From: an uncultured Ignavibacteriota bacterium
GTDB lineage: Bacteria; Bacteroidota; Ignavibacteria; UBA10030; UBA8401
Length of the DNA: 64,000 nt
NCBI GenBank assembly: GCA_903861125.1
Contig: CAIOTF010000023.1
Coordinates: forward strand, 124,001 to 188,000
Direction: 5' to 3'
Position 1 is the first letter of the stretch. The number at the start of each line of letters is the position of its first letter. Shown here piece after piece: positions 17,372 to 28,022 of the stretch. A model generated the notes under the pieces. The model searched no databases and was not told the origin of the DNA. It saw only the letters and a list, made by a program, of their open reading frames with translations. Made by a program: the position numbers and the translations under genes.

Positions 17372-20300
17372 TCACCGATCTTTCGAAACAATCTCCGCTA
17401 CTAACTGTATAAGTGCATCCGTTTTATACGGCTTTTGGAAATACCCTGTCGGCCTGTCAACTCCGAATTCTAACAGCGTTTCTTCTTCAGAATATCCGGA
17501 ACAAAGGAGAACTTTTACCTCCATATTGATCTGCAACAGCTTCTCAAACGCCGCCTTACCATCCATATGCGGCATTGAATAGTCTAGAATCACCAACGAT
17601 ATGTTCTGATGATGTTGGCGATAGAGCTCGATACCTTTCAACGGATCTAAGGCGCTGATTACTTTGAAGTTGACTTCGGGCAAAACATCTTCAAGCAATT
17701 CAATGACCGATGCTTCGTCATCAATGACCAATATTGTTTTCCCTTTTCCATTCACTATCGATAATTTTTCCTTTTCCGATACTTCGGTCGTTTTGGAAGG
17801 GTCAATCAACGGGAAAACAATTTCGAACGTCGTTCCTTTTCCTACTTCACTCTCAATCCGAAGTCCTCCTTTATGTCCTTTAATAATTCCAAGTACAGCC
17901 GCAAGACCGAGACCTCTGCCGGTGAATTTAGTTGTGAAGAACGGATCGAAAATGCGAGTGAGTGTCTCTTCGCTGATACCACTCCCCGTATCTTTCACCT
18001 GCAATAGTGCATAGCTGCCCGCTGCTAGCGGAACACTGGTATACTTTGAATATTCATTGGTCTCTTTTTTAATCTCAATCCTATTTGTGTAAAGGGTGAT
18101 CAATCCGGGATTAGATCCCATTGCTTCACCGGCATTTATGATGACGTTCATGATCACTTGTTGAATCTGACTGATATCACCCTTCATATGAAGTGATGGA
18201 GAACCCGGTTCGTACCGAAACTGCGTAGTTTTTGGTAACGATACTTCGAGCATTTGAACATTTTCGTTGATCAAATTATTTAGATCTATTTCAACAATAA
18301 AAAACTTTCCTCTGCCGGAATATGCGAGCAATTGCTTTGTAAGATCGGCAACTCGCTCGGAGGCTTTAATTGCTTTCTCAATGTTATCCACAGCGGGACT
18401 TTCTTTGGCGAGTTTATTAAGGGCCAACGCTGATTGCCCCAGGACGGCGTTCATGAGATTATTGAAGTCGTGCGCAATGCCGCCGGCCAGCGTTCCGATG
18501 CTTTCAAGTTTTTGCGCGTGACGTAATGCCAGTTCGGTGTTTTTGCGTTCGGTGATGTCGTTGGCAAAAACCAATTTTGCATTTTTTCCTTCAAACACCA
18601 GATCGTACCTGATAATTTCAACCTCTATGATTTCACCGTTTTTCTTTTTATGAAGATATTCACCCAGATTGACAAGCCCTTTATCAATTAATATGACCGA
18701 CTGTTTCACTCTTTCTATTTCAGAATCAGGCCTGATTTCCAAAATAGTCATTGTTGAAAATTCCTCCCGTGTGTAGCCGTATTTTTCAATAAATGCATTG
18801 TTGACGGAAAGGAATTTTAAAGTTTCAGCATCAAAAATTGCGATCGGCATTTGGTTGGATTCATAGAGCTGTTTATACTTTGCCTCGCTTTCTTTTAATG
18901 CTACTTCCGACTTCTTGCGTTCGGTGATGTCTCGAACGAACGCGCAATTATATTCTTCATCGCCTTGCCGGATATAATCTGCAACAATTTCTACCGGTAT
19001 CAACCGTCCATCTTTTGCCCGCTGCTCTGATTCAAACTTTAATGTGCCATACTTCCGAAGTGCCGGAAAATGCTGCGCCCATACTTCCGCGCTGTAATGT
19101 GCATCCACATCGTGAACCGACAACTGAAGTAATTCTTCGCGTGTATAGCCCAGTGAACGACAAGCCGCTTCATTTACGTCCACAATCTTACCATTTGGTT
19201 TCATCCAGAATAGTGAATCGGATGCAGTTTCTACACTAATGCGTGTTAAGGTCAGTGCTTCTTCTGTCTGCTTGCGTTCGGTAATATTTGCATTAAAACC
19301 GTACCAGGTTATACTGCCGTCAGACAATTTTTCAGGTGTTGATCTTGAATAAATCCATTGTATTGGCTTACCGGGTACTTGCACCCTAAATTCACACGAA
19401 AAGAAGGTTAAATGCTCCGCTGAATATTCAATGTCACTGATTAATCTTTCTGTGTCTTCTGGGTAAATTACTCTGAAGATCGGAGTGAAGTCCTCAATAA
19501 CATCTTCCGGTGAACATCCAAAAATATTTTTGATTCCTTCTGAAGCGATGGGAACAAAATATTTTCCGTCAGACCTTCTTGTAAACTGATAAATCATGTC
19601 GGATACATTTGCAGAAAGCTTTCTAAACTGGATATCTTTTCCCTGAAGTTTTTCCTCCAATAGTTTACGATCAGTAATATCTATGTTCAAACCGATCATT
19701 CGGACAGGTTTTCCATTTTCATCGCGAATGACAAGTCCGTTTGCTTTAATATGCACCACTTCCCCATTGGGATGTATGATGCGGAACTCAGTGTCAAATT
19801 CCCGTTCACCGCGTATGGCCTGCTGGCATTCTTCGAACGCCCGTAAAGCATCTTCAGGATGCAGTCCCTTTTCCCATGCATCTATTCTTCCGGAAAATAT
19901 TTCACGGGAGAGCCCATACAGTTCACACATCCTATCATCCCAGATCATTTCATTCGTCTGAAGATTCCAATCCCATACTCCGGCTTTTGCAGAAGACGAA
20001 GCAAGATGAAGGCGCTCAGTTATTGTGTGTAATTGTATTTCTGCTTGTTTCCGCTCATTAATATCGGTAAACATAACCCCCAATTGACCGGGCTTTGTTT
20101 GGAAAGCGTTAACATTATAATAAATGTTCAGAGGGCCGAACATGGCCTCAAAACTTGTCGGTTCACCGGTAATCCCGACTTTTCCATAGCGATCGATCCA
20201 GTATTGTTCCGAGGTTGGAAACAATTCGCGAAGTGTATGACCTAACGTATCTGCATTTTTTAGACCTGTTTGCCGTTCGAATGCAGGATTTGCATCGACA

Positions 20301-22492
20301 AAGCGAAGGTCAAAGGGTTTGCCGGCCGCATCGCATAGAACATCCTGAATAGAAAATCCTTCCGTCATGTTTGCAAAGAGAGATTGTAAACGTTCTTCAT
20401 TGTTCCGAAGTTTCTCTTCGGCCTGCTTACGTTCAGTGATGTCTTGCGCAATTCCCGTAAGAAAAACAGGTTTCCCTTCGGTATCAAGTATGGGATCACC
20501 TGTCTGTGAGTATATATTCCTTATGGATGTATCCGGCAGAATGATCCGGTACTCCATCGGAATATTTTTAGCAAGTTCTTCTGCATTCGACACAATATGT
20601 AAATCTTCGGGATGCATTGTTTTTATTATGACATCTTCAAGCGGTCCGGTAAACGTTTTTTTATCGATGAAAAAGATACGATACATCTCGTCCGACCAGA
20701 ATACTTTTCCCTCTTTAATGTGCCATTTCCAACTTCCAATGCGTGCTACAGATTGAGCGATTTTTAATGCCAATTCACTTTCCTTTAGCCGTTCTTCCGC
20801 CTGCTTACGCTCTGTGGATTTTTCCATGAGATTCGCAACGGTTGTGAAAAGCTCCTCTTCTTCAGGGAGAAATAGACCATCATTTTCTTCCGGTCTTTTT
20901 TCCAGGTAGCAGACTTCAATACTTCCTATCTGTTTACCTTGAACATTAATGACACGGCTTTGCGACCATTCAGTTTTTTTATAATTTGATGTACAGTACT
21001 CACGACCTTCCATAATGATACGGCAAGCGGCATTTTGATAAAACCTATACGATTGCGCGAGAAGATTGGCACACTCGAGCCACATGATTTCTTGAGAAAT
21101 ATTTTCTCGTCTGAGAAGGTCGGAAATGGTGTATAAGCAATGAAGTTCTTTTACTCGTTCGGTCAAAATACCGGTAGTTCTTTTCAACGCTTCTTCCGCC
21201 TGCTTGCGTTCGGTAATGTTTATCATTGCAGACAAAAGATACTTCGCATTGTTTTGTTTATCGCGACGTATTGATGAACTTAAATCTACCCAAATGATGG
21301 AACCGTTTTTACGAACAAACCTTTTTTCGAACCGCACGGATTCTTTCTCACCGAAGACAAGTGAAACAATATGCTTTTGCGTCAACTCAATATCGTCGGG
21401 ATAGGTAATCTCCTGCCATTTTATGTTTTGCATTTCCATAGGAGAATACCCCACCATATTGCAGAATGCAATATTTACTTTTGTCTCACCGTTTATCTGT
21501 GTGATTGATTTTCCAATCACTGAATATTCAAAAACATATTTGAATTTATCTTCGCTATCAATCAACGCTTCTACGGCTTTCTTGCGATCGGTGATGTCTC
21601 TGTGAAAGCTTTGAATATTTTTCTCGTTCCCGACAGTTATAAGATTTGCTGATACTTCCAATTGGATTGTATGACCATTTTTGTGGTAATGCTCTACTTC
21701 AAAGCATAGGGTTTCGCCGGACATCAGTCGTGATATTCTTTCTGATACTCTTCCGGATGTTTCGGGTGTATCCAAATCTTTAAGGCTCATGTTCTGCATC
21801 TCATCAACTGTGTATCCATGCATTTTTGCAAATGACTCATTAACCTTTGCAATTTCTGAATCGAGAGATAAATACATAATACCATCGGTCGCTTTTTCAA
21901 AAAGTGTTCGATAATGTGTTTCGCTCTTCTGCAACGCTTCTTCCGCCAACTTACGGTCAGTAATATTTACCGCAGTAATATAACATTGCCCTCCATTTTC
22001 GGAAGAAATACCGGTAACATGAACAGACTGTGGTCTGTTATTATTTGTAGTAAGTGTAACATCGCAGCTTTCTTTGACGTTGCTGATAAATATATTTTTG
22101 AGAAAAGCATTAAAGGATGATAGTGTGTCGTCTGAAACGAAAAATCCGAAACGTGCATTTATTAATTGTGCACGCTCTTTACCAAGCATTTGCGATGCGG
22201 CAATATTTAACTCACTAATATTTCCATCGCCGGACAGTGTAAAATAACCCGACGGAGCACAATCGTAGAGAGAAGTATATTTTTTTGCTTCAGTTTCCGC
22301 CTTCTCTTTTATCATCACCATTTCTTCGTTCTGCATTTCCAGTTCTATCTGGTACACTTTAAGTTCGTGAATAAGTTTCAGCGTATCGGATTCTGTGGTC
22401 CCCGAACCGGCATCAAATGTCCTTTTATTATGCAGTTCTTCCGCCTTTTGGTGGAAGCTCGTTGCATTGTATTTCTTGTGGGTATTTTTCAT
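17372..22492 (-). CDS. Giant hybrid histidine kinase: about nine PAS, one GAF-like, HisKA, HATPase, REC
   Basis: This 1706-residue soluble sensor kinase begins with the coiled HELKVYQIELEMQNEE segment also found in the 10312 and 35815 proteins. About nine PAS domains follow, each ending in a DITERKxAE-type linker, with a divergent GAF-like domain inserted after the third (GILTERVKELHCLYTISDLL). HisKA has His1341 in GGIAHDFNNLMN, the HATPase keeps DTGSGI and GRGLGLAAV, and the C-terminal REC has Asp1637 in VILDYSMPHMDG. The HDFNN type of H-box is shared with the 22870 kinase. The N-terminal half is an unusually long sensory stack; ligands are unknown. No cognate output regulator is adjacent apart from the doubtful small frame after its stop. 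Confidence 0.92.
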   Translation of the reverse strand: MKNTHKKYNATSFHQKAEELHNKRTFDAGSGTTESDTLKLIHELKVYQIELEMQNEEMVMIKEKAETEAKKYTSLYDCAPSGYFTLSGDGNISELNIAASQMLGKERAQLINARFGFFVSDDTLSSFNAFLKNIFISNVKESCDVTLTTNNNRPQSVHVTGISSENGGQCYITAVNITDRKLAEEALQKSETHYRTLFEKATDGIMYLSLDSEIAKVNESFAKMHGYTVDEMQNMSLKDLDTPETSGRVSERISRLMSGETLCFEVEHYHKNGHTIQLEVSANLITVGNEKNIQSFHRDITDRKKAVEALIDSEDKFKYVFEYSVIGKSITQINGETKVNIAFCNMVGYSPMEMQNIKWQEITYPDDIELTQKHIVSLVFGEKESVRFEKRFVRKNGSIIWVDLSSSIRRDKQNNAKYLLSAMINITERKQAEEALKRTTGILTERVKELHCLYTISDLLRRENISQEIMWLECANLLAQSYRFYQNAACRIIMEGREYCTSNYKKTEWSQSRVINVQGKQIGSIEVCYLEKRPEENDGLFLPEEEELFTTVANLMEKSTERKQAEERLKESELALKIAQSVARIGSWKWHIKEGKVFWSDEMYRIFFIDKKTFTGPLEDVIIKTMHPEDLHIVSNAEELAKNIPMEYRIILPDTSIRNIYSQTGDPILDTEGKPVFLTGIAQDITERKQAEEKLRNNEERLQSLFANMTEGFSIQDVLCDAAGKPFDLRFVDANPAFERQTGLKNADTLGHTLRELFPTSEQYWIDRYGKVGITGEPTSFEAMFGPLNIYYNVNAFQTKPGQLGVMFTDINERKQAEIQLHTITERLHLASSSAKAGVWDWNLQTNEMIWDDRMCELYGLSREIFSGRIDAWEKGLHPEDALRAFEECQQAIRGEREFDTEFRIIHPNGEVVHIKANGLVIRDENGKPVRMIGLNIDITDRKLLEEKLQGKDIQFRKLSANVSDMIYQFTRRSDGKYFVPIASEGIKNIFGCSPEDVIEDFTPIFRVIYPEDTERLISDIEYSAEHLTFFSCEFRVQVPGKPIQWIYSRSTPEKLSDGSITWYGFNANITERKQTEEALTLTRISVETASDSLFWMKPNGKIVDVNEAACRSLGYTREELLQLSVHDVDAHYSAEVWAQHFPALRKYGTLKFESEQRAKDGRLIPVEIVADYIRQGDEEYNCAFVRDITERKKSEVALKESEAKYKQLYESNQMPIAIFDAETLKFLSVNNAFIEKYGYTREEFSTMTILEIRPDSEIERVKQSVILIDKGLVNLGEYLHKKKNGEIIEVEIIRYDLVFEGKNAKLVFANDITERKNTELALRHAQKLESIGTLAGGIAHDFNNLMNAVLGQSALALNKLAKESPAVDNIEKAIKASERVADLTKQLLAYSGRGKFFIVEIDLNNLINENVQMLEVSLPKTTQFRYEPGSPSLHMKGDISQIQQVIMNVIINAGEAMGSNPGLITLYTNRIEIKKETNEYSKYTSVPLAAGSYALLQVKDTGSGISEETLTRIFDPFFTTKFTGRGLGLAAVLGIIKGHKGGLRIESEVGKGTTFEIVFPLIDPSKTTEVSEKEKLSIVNGKGKTILVIDDEASVIELLEDVLPEVNFKVISALDPLKGIELYRQHHQNISLVILDYSMPHMDGKAAFEKLLQINMEVKVLLCSGYSEEETLLEFGVDRPTGYFQKPYKTDALIQLVAEIVSKDR

Positions 22493-22869
22493 TACAACAT
22501 CCTTTTTACCTGTTTAAATAACATCAACCAAGCAGAGATACACATATCTGCTTATTCACTTGCGGATGAATGTTTATGGAATTGGGAAGGGTAGAATTAT
22601 TATGAAGCGCAAACTATAGTGAAGCGTAGTGCAAAATAGATTAAACACAACGGCGCCTCGATGAGGGTTGTGGTTCTACGTATGACAAGGTATTTAGAGA
22701 AGATAGTCATTAATATTTGGAATACCTACACAAATATACCGCCGTAATATTATGACGTTTTGCTGAGGGAATTGTAAAAAGAAGGGCTCACGCTCTTGTC
22801 TTAGTATCTATAAAAAAACTCTCGAAGCATGAAGCCATTCATATTCGCCTTCATGATCTCATCAGCATA
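22493..22869. other. Intergenic gap before the 22492 kinase start
   Basis: This 377-nt AT-rich gap must hold the promoter and leader of the 1706-residue kinase; AAAAGGAT lies just upstream of its start codon. Apart from the hairpin at 22812-22855 I see no gene, repeat or recognised RNA. A TATTTTGC box occurs on the minus strand near 22637 but lacks a clear partner. Confidence 0.4.
22812..22855 (-). terminator. Candidate terminator after the 22870 kinase
   Basis: On the minus strand, CATGAAG (22855-22849) pairs with CTTCATG (22834-22828) over a 14-nt loop, followed after about 9 nt by a run of seven T. It lies 15 nt after the stop of the 22870-26112 gene. The stem is short and the T run is displaced, so the call is moderate. 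Confidence 0.4.
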
Positions 22870-25800
22870 TTATGTTGCATCTGTTTTATTGCTCGCCAGC
22901 ACTGTTTGTACTGCTTCAATCAATTCTTGCGTGGAGAATGGTTTTCGTAAAAATAGGTCAAAGGCTTTATCTCCATTATCTATTTTAGATTGATCCATCA
23001 TGCCGCTCATGCCTATGATCTTAATGTTCGGTTCAATCTTCTTTATGGCAGCGCTGGCGATCTTTCCGTCCATCACCGGCATCATCATATCAATCAACGC
23101 AACTTGGAACTTCATTCGTTTCTGGATCAACGTTGTAATTCCTTCCGAGCCGTTGGTTGCAGTTACGACGCTGTAATTATAAAATTTGAGCACTTCCTCA
23201 CAAGTCGACCGGATTGGTTCTTCATCATCAATAACCAGAATAGTTTCGCTATTTCCCTGCACAATATTCACACAGGAATAATGTTCAACAGTCCCTTCAG
23301 ATTCTGTTACTGCCGGAAAATATATCTGAAACACTGTTCCTTTCCCTACAATGGATTCCATTTCGATAAATCCAGAATGCGCTTTCACAATACTATAAAC
23401 AGTGGAAAGACCAAGACCTGTCCCTTTGCCGATGTCTTTCGTAGTAAAAAATGGATCAAATATCTTTTGTTGAATCTCCGGCGGAATACCACTTCCTGTA
23501 TCTCGAACTTCGATCTCCAGGTATCGTTCTTTATTTGCGTTTTGGTGGTGGTTTCGAAATGTGTCGTCTACCTCTACATTTTTTACATTTATTTTAAGAT
23601 TACCGCCGTTCGACATAGCATCGCGGGCATTCACGCAGAGATTCATCAATACCTGATGGATCTGCGTAGGATCGGCATTAACCGTCCACAAATCTTTTGA
23701 TGCATAACTTTGAAAACTAATATTCTTTTCAAATGTCTGCTTGATAATATCCTCTACCTCTTGAACGATATGGCGGATTTGCATCAAGATAAATTTGCTT
23801 TCTACACCGCGTGCAAAACCCAACACTTGTGCAATAATATTTTTTCCCCGAATCGTCGATAACTCGATCGTATTAATAAGACTTTGTAATTCCTCTTCGT
23901 GTACTTTCATCCGTAAGATCTGAGCGGAGAGTAAGATAGGACCAAGAATATTGTTCAGATCGTGGGCAATGCCGCCGGCCAGTGTTCCGATGCTTTCCAT
24001 ACGTTGTGATCGAAACATCTGTTTCTGCATTTCCTTCTGTTCGGTGATATCTTCTTTTACCGCAAGATAATGCGTTGTTTTGCCTTGATCAACTACAATT
24101 GGCGAAATTGCGGCAGACTCCCAGTATAGTTCTCCATTCTTTTTTTTATTGTGGAATTCACCTCTCCATTCTTTCCCTGCGGTAATAGTTTCCCATAAGG
24201 TTTTATACTCGTCAACGGTGGTTTCCCCTGATTTTAATATTCTGGAATTTTTTCCAATCGCTTCATTATAAGAGTATCCTGTTACATCAATAAACTTTTT
24301 GTTGACATACTCTATGGTCCCTTCTAAGTTCGCAATAACAATCGATACAGGACTTTGTTCTACCGCCGCCGATAACCTTTGAATTTGATCTTCGGCTTTT
24401 TTACGTTCCGTAATATCTTTATCAACTCCGCGATACCCTGTAAGATTATCATCCTTGTCCAGTATGGGCACTCCGTTTGTCAAAAGACAGATTGTTTCAC
24501 CATTCTTTTTAACATACCAATTTTCAAGATCTTTGATGTATCCTTTCCGTGCTGCAATGTCAGAAAATACTTTACGTACTCTTTGTGCTTCATCGGGATT
24601 CATGAAATCGAACGGAGTTTTTCCAAGAATATCTTCCTTCGATCGTCCCAAAAGCTCAAAACCTTTCTGCGAACCATAGGTATAAACTCCATTTTTGTCC
24701 AGTTCCCAAACCCAGTCGCCGACACTGAAAATAATGTCGCCTAATCGTTTTTCGTTTTCGGTCAGCTTTTGTTCCATGTGTTTGCGCTCGCTGATATCGC
24801 GCATGCTGCCAATAATTTTTTGCACTTGGCTTTCAGCATCTCTTATTACTTTTAAAGAGATGGAACAGGTAAGAATGGAACCATCTCTGTTCGTGAATTG
24901 AACCTCGTAATCATTAATATGGCCCGTTTTCTGAAGTTGTTCGAGCATAGAAAGACGATCGTCAGGATTATAATAAAAATCATACATCGATTTCCCAATT
25001 AAATCCGTGTGATGATATTGACCTTTGGAAACTATTTCAATGGAAGGAGAGATTTCAAGTATCGTACCATTCACCATTGTTTCAAAATATACATCCTGTA
25101 CATTTTCAAAAATAGTGCGATACTTATCTTCACTTATTTTTAACTCTTTATCAGCATTATATCGGTCAGAAATGTCACGAATGATACCGGTAAAATATTG
25201 TCTTGATCCTGTCTCCCATTCAGCCAAGGATAATTCCAAAGGAAATTCTTTTCCGTTCATATGCAGCCCAAATAATTCTAATGTTTTCCCGATAACATGT
25301 CGGTCTCCACCGAGTTCCATCCGTTTAATTCCACTGTTATGTTTATCCACAATACTTTTGGGAATAATGATATTCAGATTTTTCCCGATACTTTCTGACT
25401 TAGGATAGCCGAATATTTTTTCAGCGCTTCGGTTCCAATCGACGATAATCCCTTTGCTGTCTGCCGTTATAATTGCTTCGTTTGCCGATTCTGTTACAGA
25501 CCGAAAACGCAATTCGCTTTCTTTCAACGATGCCATGACTTCTTTTTGATCTTTCAGGATTCCCAATAAAGCTTTGGCATTTCGCTTTTCTTTTTCAAGA
25601 AGAGCGTTTACTATTGCGCTGTTGTTCGATAATTCATTTTTGTCAAGACGATGTTCTTCGATTTCTTTTTGGAGAATACTCCTATTTCGTTCTTCTTCAA
25701 GTTGCAATGTTCTTATTTGTATATGAACAGCGACTCTGGCAAGAACTTCTTCCACCAGAATAGGTTTAGTAATATAGTCTACCCCGCCTGATTCAAATGC

Positions 25801-26112
25801 CTTTAATTTACTTTCGGACGATGAGTGCACGGTAATAAATATAACCGGTATTCCTTTTGTTGCATCGTCCGCTTTCAATACTTTACACAGCTCGTAACCA
25901 TCCATACCCGGTAATTGAACATCGAGCAGAATAATAAATGGGTGTTTTGCCTTTATGCTTCGTAACGCAATATTCGCATCGGTCGCTAATCGAATGTTGT
26001 AATTATTATTCTTAAGAATATCTGTGAGCAAGCTCAGATTCTCCGTCACATCATCAATAATCATAACATCAATCTGATGGTGAGCGCTATGTATTTCTTG
26101 TTCCATATTCAA
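22870..26112 (-). CDS. Hybrid histidine kinase: REC, four PAS, HisKA, HATPase, REC
   Basis: This 1080-residue protein has receiver domains at both ends. The first REC (about 14-130) has Asp64 in ILLDVQLPGMDG. A coiled coil and four PAS domains follow (about 205-700), then HisKA with His717 in GGIAHDLNNILG, HATPase (DTGSGIPPE, GTGLGLSTV) and a second REC with Asp1008 in ALIDMMMPVMDG. The N-terminal REC suggests that it receives phosphate from another kinase. It overlaps the upstream 607-residue hybrid kinase gene by 26 nt, so the two are translated from one message and that kinase is the best candidate donor. Confidence 0.92.
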   Translation of the reverse strand: MNMEQEIHSAHHQIDVMIIDDVTENLSLLTDILKNNNYNIRLATDANIALRSIKAKHPFIILLDVQLPGMDGYELCKVLKADDATKGIPVIFITVHSSSESKLKAFESGGVDYITKPILVEEVLARVAVHIQIRTLQLEEERNRSILQKEIEEHRLDKNELSNNSAIVNALLEKEKRNAKALLGILKDQKEVMASLKESELRFRSVTESANEAIITADSKGIIVDWNRSAEKIFGYPKSESIGKNLNIIIPKSIVDKHNSGIKRMELGGDRHVIGKTLELFGLHMNGKEFPLELSLAEWETGSRQYFTGIIRDISDRYNADKELKISEDKYRTIFENVQDVYFETMVNGTILEISPSIEIVSKGQYHHTDLIGKSMYDFYYNPDDRLSMLEQLQKTGHINDYEVQFTNRDGSILTCSISLKVIRDAESQVQKIIGSMRDISERKHMEQKLTENEKRLGDIIFSVGDWVWELDKNGVYTYGSQKGFELLGRSKEDILGKTPFDFMNPDEAQRVRKVFSDIAARKGYIKDLENWYVKKNGETICLLTNGVPILDKDDNLTGYRGVDKDITERKKAEDQIQRLSAAVEQSPVSIVIANLEGTIEYVNKKFIDVTGYSYNEAIGKNSRILKSGETTVDEYKTLWETITAGKEWRGEFHNKKKNGELYWESAAISPIVVDQGKTTHYLAVKEDITEQKEMQKQMFRSQRMESIGTLAGGIAHDLNNILGPILLSAQILRMKVHEEELQSLINTIELSTIRGKNIIAQVLGFARGVESKFILMQIRHIVQEVEDIIKQTFEKNISFQSYASKDLWTVNADPTQIHQVLMNLCVNARDAMSNGGNLKINVKNVEVDDTFRNHHQNANKERYLEIEVRDTGSGIPPEIQQKIFDPFFTTKDIGKGTGLGLSTVYSIVKAHSGFIEMESIVGKGTVFQIYFPAVTESEGTVEHYSCVNIVQGNSETILVIDDEEPIRSTCEEVLKFYNYSVVTATNGSEGITTLIQKRMKFQVALIDMMMPVMDGKIASAAIKKIEPNIKIIGMSGMMDQSKIDNGDKAFDLFLRKPFSTQELIEAVQTVLASNKTDAT

Positions 26113-27910
26113 ATTTCTCCATGATTGAATCTACGATACTTAAGATTTCTTTATGATGGATCTTCAAGACCATTTCCGACAGTTTTCCGCCAAGTTTCGG
26201 ATCAATCAAATTTATTTTATCGATAATACGTAACGCCAATATGTCATCAAGCATTTCAACGGCAGATTGCAATTCTTTTACAATTTCTGCAGGTATATAT
26301 TTAAACGCCTGTACATTCAATTCGGATTGCAATAAAAGATCACTTTTACTTTGTGCGGCATAACGAAATTTAACGGCAATATGTTTTGAGAGTGCTTCAT
26401 AGATTTCATGATCGCGATACGGCTTGCGAATACAATCGTCGCAGCCGGACAGCATTATCTCAATTCGTTCTTCTTCTATGGCATGAGCTGTTAGTGCAAC
26501 AATTTTCACTTCACTGCCCCCCTTTTTTTTTCTGATGATCTTTGTCGCCGCCATTCCGTCAATTTCCGGCATACGGATATCCATAAAAATGAGCGCCGGC
26601 TTCCATTCTTCATACAGATCAATTGCTTCTCTGCCATTCACGGCATCCCGTAATTCAATTCCATATGGTTCAAGCAGTGTGTGAAGTAATGCTCTATTTT
26701 CCAATTGATCGTCGGCAATAACAACACGATAATTTGTGTTCGTTTCTTCAACACCCATAATTTCACGATTATTCGATAACTCTTTATCCGTTTCTGCCGT
26801 TATTTCTGTTACCGGAATTTCAACATAAAATATTGAGCCGGTACCATAGTCTCCTTTCACACCGATATGTCCCCCCATCAGTTCAACAAATTGTTTGCTG
26901 ATAGTTAATCCCAATCCGTAGCCGATGTCGGAAGATAACCGTTCTTTCAACTGGACAAATGATAGAAAAACATTTTCCCGGTCCTCAATCTTAATTCCCG
27001 GTCCGGTATCTTCCACTTCTAAGTGCATCATTCTTTTTTCATTCTCACCGTGGGTACCTACATTAACTCTTACGGTCACACTCCCCTGTTTTGTGTATTT
27101 TATCGCATTTCCAACAAGATTATTAAGAACTTGTTTCAATTTTACACCGTCAATCAAAACAACGTGAGGAACAACCGGGTCTATTTCAACCATTAACTTT
27201 AATTTCTTTTCCACCGCTTTCACATACAGGGAAGAATTAACTTCGCTCAGTATTTGGTAGAGATCTGTTTCTTTTTCTTCCAAAACAACTTTCCCTGATT
27301 CGATCTTGGAAATATCCAGCACATTATTTATTAAATGCAAAAGATGTTCGCCGCTTCTGCTGATAATATCCAGATGTTTTTTTTGTTTAGCGCTTGTCTC
27401 TGCGGATTTATTCAGCAATTGCGAGAACCCAAGAATTGCATTTAACGGCGAACGTAATTCGTGACTCATATTCGCAAGAAAAATACTTTTGGCTTTATTG
27501 GCGGCGTCTGAAAGTTCTTGTGCCTTTTTTGCCCTTGCTTGAGCCCGACGCATTGCTTCTGCTACACCGGAAATCATAGCGCCATTTAAAAAGAAGACCG
27601 CCATTCCAAGTATGTCAAAAACATCCTTAAGGAATGGAATGGGGGATAATAGCTGCCAAAAATAATACATAATAATGCAACTGAGCAACGTGCTGAACAG
27701 CCCGACGTATACACCACCGAATAATGAGGCGATCATTACCATAGGATAGAACGTAAGCCAAGGAGCCCGCGTTTCCAAAACGCCCAACGGCCATATTCTT
27801 AATGCGGCACCAAACAGTATTAATATTAAACCAACAAGGTATCGCTCGCTGATTGTGACGCTATTGACTTTTTGATATACTGATGAGAAAATTACTTTGA
27901 ACGTATTCAT
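26087..27910 (-). CDS. Membrane hybrid histidine kinase with DUF4118-like sensor, HisKA, HATPase, REC
   Basis: This 607-residue protein has three or four membrane helices in residues 20-115, where APWLTFYPMVMIASLFGGVYVGL matches the DUF4118 (KdpD-type) membrane sensor. HisKA has His150 (NMSHELRSPLNAILG), the HATPase keeps NAIKYT, DTGPGI and GYGLGL, and the C-terminal REC has Asp444 (IFMDIRMPEIDG). About 100 residues follow the REC, with a helical region that may be a divergent Hpt-like or dimer segment, although I see no Hpt His motif. The 3' end overlaps the next kinase gene by 26 nt. Confidence 0.9.
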   Translation of the reverse strand: MNTFKVIFSSVYQKVNSVTISERYLVGLILILFGAALRIWPLGVLETRAPWLTFYPMVMIASLFGGVYVGLFSTLLSCIIMYYFWQLLSPIPFLKDVFDILGMAVFFLNGAMISGVAEAMRRAQARAKKAQELSDAANKAKSIFLANMSHELRSPLNAILGFSQLLNKSAETSAKQKKHLDIISRSGEHLLHLINNVLDISKIESGKVVLEEKETDLYQILSEVNSSLYVKAVEKKLKLMVEIDPVVPHVVLIDGVKLKQVLNNLVGNAIKYTKQGSVTVRVNVGTHGENEKRMMHLEVEDTGPGIKIEDRENVFLSFVQLKERLSSDIGYGLGLTISKQFVELMGGHIGVKGDYGTGSIFYVEIPVTEITAETDKELSNNREIMGVEETNTNYRVVIADDQLENRALLHTLLEPYGIELRDAVNGREAIDLYEEWKPALIFMDIRMPEIDGMAATKIIRKKKGGSEVKIVALTAHAIEEERIEIMLSGCDDCIRKPYRDHEIYEALSKHIAVKFRYAAQSKSDLLLQSELNVQAFKYIPAEIVKELQSAVEMLDDILALRIIDKINLIDPKLGGKLSEMVLKIHHKEILSIVDSIMEKFEYGTRNT

Positions 27911-28022
27911 TCATTCCATCCGCAGTAAAATATTGTGTCACAAGTGAAGGACGTTGTAACTTTTCAGAAATCAACGATTCCATTGTGGTAATGTTCTTAC
28001 GCCACAACGTGTATAACAAAAT

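Noticed and set aside
27865-27983. Small minus-strand frame starting MESLISEKLQRP before the 607-residue kinase
   Set aside because: 40 codons, overlaps the kinase start, no ribosome-binding site; cannot be separated from chance.
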